The notes under the pieces were generated by a model. That model saw only the letters and a program-made list of their open reading frames with translations. It was not told where the DNA came from and ran no database searches. The translations under genes and the position numbers were made by a program. A DNA stretch of 36,845 nt from Streptomyces sp. LS1784 (GTDB lineage Bacteria > Actinomycetota > Actinomycetes > Streptomycetales > Streptomycetaceae): assembly GCF_020103755.1 (NCBI RefSeq), contig NZ_JAHSQD010000024.1, positions 1 to 36,845 on the forward strand. Reading direction: 5' to 3'. Positions 14,202-20,684 of this stretch are shown in pieces (position 1 is the stretch's first letter; the number at the start of each line of letters is the position of its first letter).

Positions 14202-15623
14202 GTGTCCAGTGTGGTCCATGCAGCCGCTCATCGGTCGGCATTGGCTGAACTGTCCTCCTTTCGGATGGAGTTGTATGAGGCGATGCCCAGCCGCGCGGAT
14301 GCATTGTTCGAGCTGGTGGATGCGGTGCTGTGTGCCGCGGGGCCTGTGGTGTCGCTCCCGGAGTTGAGTTTGGAGGCGGTGCACCGGCGCGGGCGCGGGG
14401 CCATGTACGACGCCCTGGCGAACGGCCGGATCGATATCGGACGACTGCAACTTGCGTTGGCCGGGCTGGAGTTGCCGCGCGGAGCGGACCGGCAGCTGTC
14501 GATCGCGGTGGATGTGACGCCCTGGCCGCGACCCGACGCTGAATGCTCACCACAGCGACTGCACTGCTACCGGCCATGCCGCTGCGACGGCGTCCGGCAG
14601 ACGATCCCGGGCTGGCCGTACCAGGTCGCCGCCGCGCTGGGCGGTGGCCGCTCCTCGTGGACCGGGGTCCTCGATGCGGTCCGTATAGGCCCCGATGACG
14701 ATCCGACCGAGGTCACCGCCGCCCAGATCCACGACCTGCTGGAACGACTTCGCAAGGCCGGGCAGTGGCGCGAGGGCGACCCCAAGGTGTTGTTCGTCCT
14801 GGACTCCGGCTACGACGTCGTGCGCCTGACCTGGCTCCTGCGCGATGAGCCGGTGCGACTGCTGGGGCGGATCCGCGCGGACCGGGTCATGCGCCACCCG
14901 GCCGGCCGCCGCAAAGGACCCACGCCCGGCCGGCAACCCCGCCATGGCGAGGAATTCCGGCTGGCCGATGCGGCCACGCATCCGTCACCAGTCCAGGAGT
15001 CGGCCACCCGCCATGACCGGTTCGGCACCGTGACCGCCCGCTGCTGGGGACGTCTCCACCCGAAACTGGAACGCCGCCAGGGCGGCTGGGCCAACCACGA
15101 TGGTGAACTCCCCATCGTTGAAGGAACATTGGTCCATCTGGCGGTCGAGCACCTACCCGGGAACCGGGACCCCAAGCCGTTGTGGCTGTGGCATTCGGTC
15201 CCCGACGCCGCCGCCCATGACGTCGACCGTCTCTGGCGGATCTTCCTGCGTCGTTTCGACCTCGAGCACACGTTCCGCTTCCTCAAGCAGACCCTCGGCC
15301 TGACCCGGCCCCGCCTGCGGCACCCGGAGCAGGCCGACCGCTGGGTCTGGCTGGTCCTGACCGCCTACACCCAGCTCCGCCTCGCCCGGCCCCTCTCCGC
15401 CGACCTCCGCCGTCCCTGGGAGAAACCCCTCACCCCCGACCTGCTCACCCCGGGCCGGGTCCGCCGCGGCTATCACCGGATCCGGCGGCTCATCGGCACT
15501 CCGGCCAGGACGCCGAAAGCCGCCCGTCCCGGACCCGGCCGCCCCCAGGGCCGCACCTCCACCCCCGCACCCCGCCATCCCGTCGGCAAGAACCAGCAGA
15601 AAAAGGACAACCCCTCGGCCTGA
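14202..15623 (+). CDS. NF041680-family putative transposase (IS701-like DDE)
   Basis: 473 residues, full-length and uninterrupted. GTG at 14202 has GGGAGG upstream. DDE-type landmarks: SIAVDVTPWPRPDAEC (first Asp), KVLFVLDSGYDVVRLTWLL (second Asp) and RRFDLEHTFRFLKQTLGLTR (Glu helix), the latter typical of the IS701/IS4-like fold. The C-terminal 60 residues are basic and Pro-rich. A hairpin overlaps the stop codon. It is the only transposase gene seen complete and undamaged in the window, so this element may still move. Confidence 0.88.
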   Translation: MSSVVHAAAHRSALAELSSFRMELYEAMPSRADALFELVDAVLCAAGPVVSLPELSLEAVHRRGRGAMYDALANGRIDIGRLQLALAGLELPRGADRQLSIAVDVTPWPRPDAECSPQRLHCYRPCRCDGVRQTIPGWPYQVAAALGGGRSSWTGVLDAVRIGPDDDPTEVTAAQIHDLLERLRKAGQWREGDPKVLFVLDSGYDVVRLTWLLRDEPVRLLGRIRADRVMRHPAGRRKGPTPGRQPRHGEEFRLADAATHPSPVQESATRHDRFGTVTARCWGRLHPKLERRQGGWANHDGELPIVEGTLVHLAVEHLPGNRDPKPLWLWHSVPDAAAHDVDRLWRIFLRRFDLEHTFRFLKQTLGLTRPRLRHPEQADRWVWLVLTAYTQLRLARPLSADLRRPWEKPLTPDLLTPGRVRRGYHRIRRLIGTPARTPKAARPGPGRPQGRTSTPAPRHPVGKNQQKKDNPSA

Positions 15624-15634
15624 ATGCCGAGGGG
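15611..15634 (+). terminator. Hairpin at transposase stop codon
   Basis: CCCCTCGGC-CTGAAT-GCCGAGGGG: 9-bp perfect stem, 6-base loop containing the TGA stop, followed by CAACCTTTAAATT. Likely terminates the NF041680-type transposase transcript. Confidence 0.7.
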
Positions 15635-15650
15635 CAACCTTTAAATTCAA

Positions 15651-15759
15651 GCTTAGAGCCCGCACAGATAGGCGGGGCGGGGAACCCAATAGCAAGGCGG
15701 GCACAGGTTCCGGTGATCATGGAGTTGCGGCGTTCTGTGATCACTTGGGGGACCTGTGC
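15651..15759 (+). repeat. IS5-type terminal region, left copy
   Basis: Outer 26 bases begin GCTTAGAGCCCGCACAGATA and match the right copy (17509-17615, inverted) at 24 of 26. An inner block next to the transposase start matches 21 of 24. Together the two regions form an inverted pair of about 107 bp enclosing the IS5 transposase pseudogene and the methyltransferase gene. Confidence 0.75.
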
Positions 15760-16598
15760 CCGTGCTGCCATCGTGGCTGACCGACCCGCTCTGGGATTAA
15801 TTCGCGGCGCTGCTGCCCGAACGCCCGACGGTCAATCCGCGCCATCCGCTGGGCTGCCACCGCCGCCGCATCAGCGACCGGATCGTGTTCGACAAGCTGC
15901 TGCAACTGCTTCGGTTCGGCTGCTCCTACCAGGCCATCGCCGACACGACCTGCTCGGCGACCACCATCCGCAACCGCCGTGACGAGTGGATCGCCCTCGG
16001 CGTCTTCGCCCAGCTCAAGCAGATCGCGGTCCAGTCCTACGACCGGATCGTCGGGCTCGTGCTCGACCAGATCGCCATCGACGGTTCCATCACCAAGGCT
16101 CCCGGCGGCGGCGAGGCCGCCGGACGCTCACCGGTCGACCGCGGCAAACAAGGCCTGAAAAGCTCAGGCATGACCGATGGTTACGGCATCCCACTCGGTC
16201 GGGTCCTGGCCGGAGCGAACCGCAACGACTCCCCGCTGCTCGCCCCGACCCTGGACCTGCTGGACGACCTCGGGCCGCTGCCCGACGACATCACTGTCCA
16301 CCTCGACGCCGGCTACGACTCGGACAAGACCCGCACCGAACTCGCCGCCCGAAACCTGCACGGCTGCATCGCGCACAAGGGCAAGAAGGCGCCGATCCAG
16401 GCGAGCCAGCGGTGGCACGTCGAACGCACCCACGCCTGGCAGAACGCCTTCCACCGCCTCGCCCGCTGCTACGAACGCCGCACCACCGTCATGAACGCCT
16501 TCTTCGATCTTGCCGACACGATCATCACCATCCGCAGCCTGATCCGCCGAGCGTGGACCACTCACCGCTGGGACACCCGCCCCCGGCGCCAACCATAA
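15756..16598 (+). pseudogene. IS5-family transposase with early nonsense codon
   Basis: GTG at 15756 with GGGGGA upstream begins VPVLPSWLTDPLWD, then TAA at 15798-15800 where family members would have Gln (CAA to TAA, one transition), then FAALLPERPTVNPRHPLGCH and an otherwise intact 280-residue protein. The DDE core is complete: VLDQIAIDGSITKAPGGGEA, ITVHLDAGYDSDKTRTELAA, and the Glu helix RWHVERTHAWQNAFHRLARC. Restart at the in-frame GTG 15885 would give a protein of 237 residues lacking the N-terminal domain. Confidence 0.88.
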
Positions 16599-16612
16599 GC
16601 TGCCGCCTATTC

Positions 16613-17395
16613 CTACCTTCGCCGGTGTGCCTCGATGAGGAGGCGCTGCGAGTGAGCCACGAACGGACCATGGCGCTCGATGAAGGAGTGAAGTTCCGCC
16701 AGGCGGTCGCGGTAGGCGTCCACCGTGAAACCGGGGACGATCCAGATCACCTTGCGTAGGAAGTGGACCACCGCCGCGATGTCGTGGAACTCCATCCGGA
16801 GAGCTTCCTGGCGTACGTCGACGACGTCCAAGCCCGCCGCCTCCGCGGCGGCCACCGACGCGATCGGACTCGTTCCCGCGTAAGTGGTGGCCACTGGCGT
16901 CGGGTGCGACCTAGCCGGCTGAGGCCCCATCATGAACTCGGTCAGTTCCCGCACCGAGCCGGACGCGACGTGTTGGGCCAGGTACACGCCGTTCGGGTGT
17001 AGTACCCGTCGCACCTCGTCCCAGCGGGTCACCACGGGGTGCCGGCTGACCACCAGGTCGAACGACTGCTTCGCGAACGGCAGGTCGGATGCGTCATCGG
17101 CCTCAACGACGGTCGCGTCGAACTTCGCCAGACTACGGCGGGCGATCGCGATATTCGGGGGCCAGGACTCCGTCGCCGCTAGCACCGACGGGGCGACAGG
17201 GATCGAGGCCAGCACCTCGCCACCGCCCGTCTGGATATCGAGTCCGGCAGCAGCCTTTGCCATCCGCTCGGCGAGCAGCTTCGCATAGCCCCAGGACGGT
17301 CGTTGCTCGCTGGCGCGACCTGTGAACCAGGAGAAGTCCCAGCCCGCCGTGGGGACGGCCTCGCCTTCCTCTACGAGCTCTTCGAACGTACGCAT
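16613..17395 (-). CDS. Class I SAM-dependent methyltransferase
   Basis: 260 residues from ATG 17395 (MRTFEELVEEGEAVPTAGWD), the usual start of this actinobacterial family; an upstream Met at 17431 is less likely. The SAM-binding glycine motif reads LDIQTGGGEVLASIP, the acidic motif follows in VVEADDASDLPF, and motif IV is FDLVVSRHPVVTRWDEV. The C-terminal half (HDIAAVVHFLRKVIWIVPGF ...GPFVAHSQRLLIEA) is family-typical. Substrate unknown. It converges on the IS5 pseudogene with only 14 bases between stops and lies inside the inverted IS-end pair, so it may be a passenger gene. Confidence 0.85.
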   Translation of the reverse strand: MRTFEELVEEGEAVPTAGWDFSWFTGRASEQRPSWGYAKLLAERMAKAAAGLDIQTGGGEVLASIPVAPSVLAATESWPPNIAIARRSLAKFDATVVEADDASDLPFAKQSFDLVVSRHPVVTRWDEVRRVLHPNGVYLAQHVASGSVRELTEFMMGPQPARSHPTPVATTYAGTSPIASVAAAEAAGLDVVDVRQEALRMEFHDIAAVVHFLRKVIWIVPGFTVDAYRDRLAELHSFIERHGPFVAHSQRLLIEAHRRR

Positions 17396-17508
17396 GGCGC
17401 CGAGAATGGCAGGCCGGAGCGGCGCACGCATCCGAGTTTCGACGGTTCACCGTCCGGCGCGAATCGCCTCGCGATTCCCGCACGCCCCTCGGGCCACGAC
17501 ACCGCAAA

Positions 17509-17615
17509 CACAGGTCTCTCGGTGATTACAGAGCGTCGCAACTCCGCGATCAGGGAGCTTGCCTGCCCTACCTGCCAGCCGAGCTGCATCCCGCCTATCT
17601 GCGCGGCCTCTAAGC
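17509..17615 (-). repeat. IS5-type terminal region, right inverted copy
   Basis: Inverted counterpart of 15651-15759. It ends outward with CCCGCCTATCTGCGCGGCCT CTAAGC. It includes a position equivalent to the transposase GTG (17507-17509), after which similarity stops, so no transposase is attached. The outer end lies inside another IS5-type transposase fragment (17616-17675). Confidence 0.75.
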
Positions 17616-17675
17616 ACCGCGATCACCAGGCCCAGGACGTCGACGGCAAGGCCCCGCTTGCGGCCCGGGACCTTC
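17616..17675 (-). pseudogene. IS5-family transposase scrap
   Basis: About 20 codons, KVPGRKRGLAVDVLGLVIAV, matching the middle of IS5-type transposases (GRKRHxxVDxLGLxxAV). It is cut on one side by the inverted IS end and on the other by the accessory-ORF fragment. Confidence 0.6.
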
Positions 17676-17765
17676 GCCGAACGCGTGGTGCAGCAGATCA
17701 GCGAGCAGGGCTTCGGGGAGTACCTGTCCCTCGCGCCGCCGCCCGAGGAGGCGCAGGTGGGTGTG
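17676..17765 (+). pseudogene. IS accessory coiled-coil ORF fragment
   Basis: AERVVQQISEQGFGEYLSLA PPPEEAQVG is nearly identical to AERVVQRIREQGLGEYLSLA PAPPEAQVG in the ORF at 23267. Only this middle segment is present, with no start codon. It shares a junction at about 17675 with the IS5 scrap on the opposite strand. Confidence 0.6.
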
Positions 17766-17821
17766 CTGGCGCATCCGGAACGCGGCGAACTCGTGGTCTC
17801 GATCGTTCTTCTCATCCTGCC

Positions 17822-18505
17822 CTACCGTCTACGCGGCACGAGTCCGGCCTCGAAGGCGATGATCGCGAGGTGGACGCGGTCCCGAGCTTCGAGCTTGGCG
17901 AACAGACGCGCGACATGCGTCTTCGCCGTCGCCGCGCTGATCACCAACCGCTCGGCTATCTCACCGTTCGACAGTCCCTGTCCGACCAGTGCCAGCACCT
18001 CGCGCTCCCGGTCGGTGATCCCCGCGATGAGACTTGAGTCCGCGGCGGGCTCGGCGTCCGGTTCGGGGGCCGCGGGGCCGGACGTTCCGGCGAAGTCCGC
18101 GATCAGCCGTCGGGTCACGCTCGGCGCGATCAACGCGTCGCCGGCCGCTACCACGCGGATCGCGTCCAGGATCGCGTCCAGGGCCATGCTCTTGAGCAGG
18201 AATCCGCTGGCCCCGGCGCGCAGTGCGCCGTAGACGTACTCGTCGTCGTCGAAGGTCGTCAGCACCAGCACCTTGGGCGGGTCCGGCTCGGCGGTCGCCT
18301 GCCGGGTCGCCTCGATCCCGTCCATGCCCGGCATCCGGATGTCCATCACCACGACGTCCGGCCGCAGCTCACGCACCAGGCGCACCGCCTCGCGGCCGTC
18401 GCCGGCCTCACCGACCACCTCCAGGTCGTCGGTGTCGCCGATCAGGATCGCGAGCCCGACCAGCATCAGTGGCTGGTCATCGACCAGCAGCACCCGCACA
18501 CTCAT
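17822..18505 (-). CDS. NarL/LuxR-type response regulator
   Basis: 227 residues. Receiver domain 1-120 with acidic pair D9-D10 and phosphoacceptor D55 (DVVVMDIRMPGMDG). C-terminal HTH (ITDREREVLALVGQGLSNGE IAERLVISAATAKTHVARLF) of the LuxR type that binds promoter dyads. The start overlaps the kinase stop as ATGA, so kinase and regulator are co-translated. The divergent ABC transporter is the likely target, as usual for such modules. The linker (AGTSGPAAPEPDAEPAADSS) is longer than normal. Confidence 0.93.
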   Translation of the reverse strand: MSVRVLLVDDQPLMLVGLAILIGDTDDLEVVGEAGDGREAVRLVRELRPDVVVMDIRMPGMDGIEATRQATAEPDPPKVLVLTTFDDDEYVYGALRAGASGFLLKSMALDAILDAIRVVAAGDALIAPSVTRRLIADFAGTSGPAAPEPDAEPAADSSLIAGITDREREVLALVGQGLSNGEIAERLVISAATAKTHVARLFAKLEARDRVHLAIIAFEAGLVPRRR

Positions 18506-19722
18506 ACCGGGAGCCTCGCAGCCACCCGGAATCCGCCCTCCGGACGCCGGCCCGCGCTGAACTGGCCGGACAGCAACGTCACCCGCTCGCGCATGCCGAG
18601 CAGGCCGAAGCCGCTCCCGCCGGCCGCCGCCGAGAGCCTCGGACGGCCGGGCCCGCCGAGACCGTCGTCCCCGTCGTCCACCACCTCGATCGTCACTCCT
18701 GTCGGCTCGTAACCGACCGCGACCCGGCACGTCCGCGCACCGGAATGCCGCACCACGTTCGTCACCGACTCCTGGACGATCCGGAACGCCGACAGCTCGA
18801 TCTCCGGCGGCAGCGGACGCTGCTCGCCCCGCCAGGTCACGTGGACCCGCACCCCGGCGTCGGCCGTGCGTTCGGCGAGCTGCGGGACGTCCGCCAGGCT
18901 GCCGGACGGCGCCAGCGGAGCGGCCCGCGGCATGGCGTCGTCGGGCTCGGCGCGGCGAAGCGCTCCGAGCATGCGCTGCAGCCCGAGCAGCGTCTCCCGG
19001 CTGGTGGTCTCGATGCCGGTCAGCGCCTGCCGCGTCTGCTCAGGCTTGGTCTCCACGACCCGCGCCGCCGCTCCCGACAGCACCGTGATGATCCCGATGC
19101 TGTGCGCGACGCTGTCGTGCAGTTCGCGGGCGATCCGCAGCCGCTCGGCCATGACGGCGCGGGCCGCGGTCTGCTCGTGCAGGGCTCCGAGGTATTCACG
19201 GCGTTTGCGGTACACCCCGCCGAAGACCCACGCGACCGCGAACACGAACGCGAGCTGCCCGGCCCCCCGGGCCGCGTCGCCGACGGATTCCCCGTGGGGG
19301 ACGAGGGTGCGCTCGGCGAACACGGTCGCGACGGCCGCGACGCAGCCGACGGCGGCAGCCGTCGGCCGCCGGGCAGCGAGGTACCCGGCCAAGACCAGGA
19401 GCAGGAGGAGCACGATCCAGGGCCGCGCGCCGAAGAGGTTGCCGAGGGCTGCTTCTTCGACCAGGACCGCCGCGAAGACCGTCGCGGGCAGACGGCGCAC
19501 CAGCAGGATCGGCAAGGCGAGCACGAGGCAGAGACCGATCATCTGGTCGGGCCCGAGGTCGGGGAACCGCAACGGGCCGCCGTCGTAGCGCCGGAGCTGA
19601 TGGACCGGCATCGTCCAGCAGAGCATCAGCGCGTAGAAGCAGGCGGTGGCCAGTACCACGGCCTGTGCCGTCAGCCAGGTCACGGGTGCCGATGTCGAGA
19701 AACGCCGGAGCAGCTCTTCCAT
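18502..19722 (-). CDS. HisKA_3-type sensor histidine kinase
   Basis: 406 residues from ATG 19722. Residues about 13-150 contain four to five membrane helices (WLTAQAVVLATACFYALMLC, MIGLCLVLALPILLV, WIVLLLLLVLAGYLAA, LAFVFAVAWVFGGVY) with almost no extracellular domain, suggesting intramembrane sensing. Dimerisation/phosphoacceptor: RIARELHDSVAHSIGIITVL (His in ELHDSVAH). ATPase domain: N-box ESVTNVVRHSGA, G-boxes VVDDGDDGLGG and GSGFGLLGMRERV. Overlaps the response regulator by four bases. Divergent from the ABC transporter across a 144-bp promoter region. Signal unknown; envelope-active peptide antibiotics are a common stimulus for this layout. Confidence 0.93.
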   Translation of the reverse strand: MEELLRRFSTSAPVTWLTAQAVVLATACFYALMLCWTMPVHQLRRYDGGPLRFPDLGPDQMIGLCLVLALPILLVRRLPATVFAAVLVEEAALGNLFGARPWIVLLLLLVLAGYLAARRPTAAAVGCVAAVATVFAERTLVPHGESVGDAARGAGQLAFVFAVAWVFGGVYRKRREYLGALHEQTAARAVMAERLRIARELHDSVAHSIGIITVLSGAAARVVETKPEQTRQALTGIETTSRETLLGLQRMLGALRRAEPDDAMPRAAPLAPSGSLADVPQLAERTADAGVRVHVTWRGEQRPLPPEIELSAFRIVQESVTNVVRHSGARTCRVAVGYEPTGVTIEVVDDGDDGLGGPGRPRLSAAAGGSGFGLLGMRERVTLLSGQFSAGRRPEGGFRVAARLPV

Positions 19723-19866
19723 GCGGAGATCGTATGGATGGGCGTCGACTCTGCGCGTCGTCCCGGGGGTGTACACGGAGTACGCCGCCGGGCCGATGGC
19801 CTGGGGGGAGAGGTGACATCCGCCGGCCGACGCGGTGGATCACGGTCCGTTCCTAGGTTCGTGGCC

Positions 19867-20595
19867 ATGACGAATGAGCCGATGATCGATCTCCAGGACG
19901 CGACAAAGAAATATGATGACGGCCCGCCCGCGCTGGCCGGGGTGACCTTGTCCGTGGCGGCCGGTGAGTGCGTGGCGATCCTCGGCCATTCCGGCAGTGG
20001 CAAGTCGACGCTGCTGAACCTGGTCGCGGGTCTGGACAAGCCTTCCAGCGGCACCGTGACCGTCAACGGAACCCGGGTCGACCAACTCGGCGAGGCCGGT
20101 TCGGCGAAGTACCGGCGGGCTTCCATCGGCATGATCTTCCAGTTCTTCAACCTGCTCGACGACCTGACGGTGCTGGACAACGTGATGGTTCCGGCGCAGT
20201 TGGCCGGGATGGGCAAGGGCGAGGCGAAGCGGCGGGCGACCGAGTTGCTCACCTCGCTGGGCATCGACCGGCACGCCAAGGCCTACCCGCAGCGGCTGTC
20301 CGGCGGTCAGCGGCAGCGGGTGGCGGTGGCCAGGGCCCTGATGAACCGGCCGGCGTTGCTGCTGGCCGACGAGCCGACCGGCGCGCTGGACTCGCGCTCG
20401 GCCGAGGACGTGCGCCGGCTGCTGCTGGATCTGAACGCCGAGGGTCAGACCATCCTGCTGGTCACCCACGACGTGCAGTTGGCCGCGAACACCGCGCGAC
20501 GCACGATCGAGCTGGTGGACGGTGCCGTGGCACGGGACGTGGTCAACCCGGTCAGCGGTGCCACCTCCAACAGCTCGGCGGGAGCGGTCCGATGA
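19867..20595 (+). CDS. ABC transporter ATP-binding protein (MacB/LolD type)
   Basis: 242 residues, complete. Walker A GHSGSGKST (40-48), Q-loop IFQFFNLLDDLTV, signature LSGGQRQRVAVARALMNRP, Walker B LLLADEPTGALD, H-loop LLVTHDVQ. The Q-loop and signature are those of exporters paired with FtsX/MacB permeases. It powers the permease encoded downstream. The C-terminal tail NSSAGAVR is partly repeated at the end of the short ORF that follows. Divergent from the two-component system. Confidence 0.95.
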   Translation: MTNEPMIDLQDATKKYDDGPPALAGVTLSVAAGECVAILGHSGSGKSTLLNLVAGLDKPSSGTVTVNGTRVDQLGEAGSAKYRRASIGMIFQFFNLLDDLTVLDNVMVPAQLAGMGKGEAKRRATELLTSLGIDRHAKAYPQRLSGGQRQRVAVARALMNRPALLLADEPTGALDSRSAEDVRRLLLDLNAEGQTILLVTHDVQLAANTARRTIELVDGAVARDVVNPVSGATSNSSAGAVR

Positions 20596-20684
20596 CGCGG
20601 CTCCCAGCGCTGCCGTCCCAGCGCCTGTACGAGGTTTCCTTCCGGGCCGTGGCCCGTCTGCTGCCGGCGGGAGCGGTCCGATGA
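20592..20684 (+). CDS. Micro-ORF bridging ATPase and permease
   Basis: 30 codons (MTRLPALPSQRLYEVSFRAV ARLLPAGAVR) overlapping the ATPase stop as ATGA and the permease start as ATGA. The last bases CGGCGGGAGCGGTCCGATGA duplicate the end of the ATPase gene exactly. It may be a coupling ORF that carries ribosomes to the permease start, or an accident of a duplication. No similarity recognised. Confidence 0.45.
   Translation: MTRLPALPSQRLYEVSFRAVARLLPAGAVR

Larger units (their letters stand above)
14069..15653 (+). mobile_element. NF041680-type insertion sequence
   Basis: One intact transposase gene between imperfect inverted ends: AGCTTGACTTTTAACCTTCC starting at 14069 and, complementary at the right, AGCTTGAATTTAAAGGTTGC ending at 15653 (14 of 20 match). 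The left end lies at the 5' end of IS3 OrfA, the right end abuts the IS5-type terminal repeat. No target duplication was recognised, so the exact borders are approximate. Confidence 0.6.

Noticed and set aside
18223-19866. N-terminal extension of the ABC ATPase by about 550 codons
   Set aside because: The extension is antisense to the kinase and regulator genes; the ATPase starts naturally at ATG 19867.
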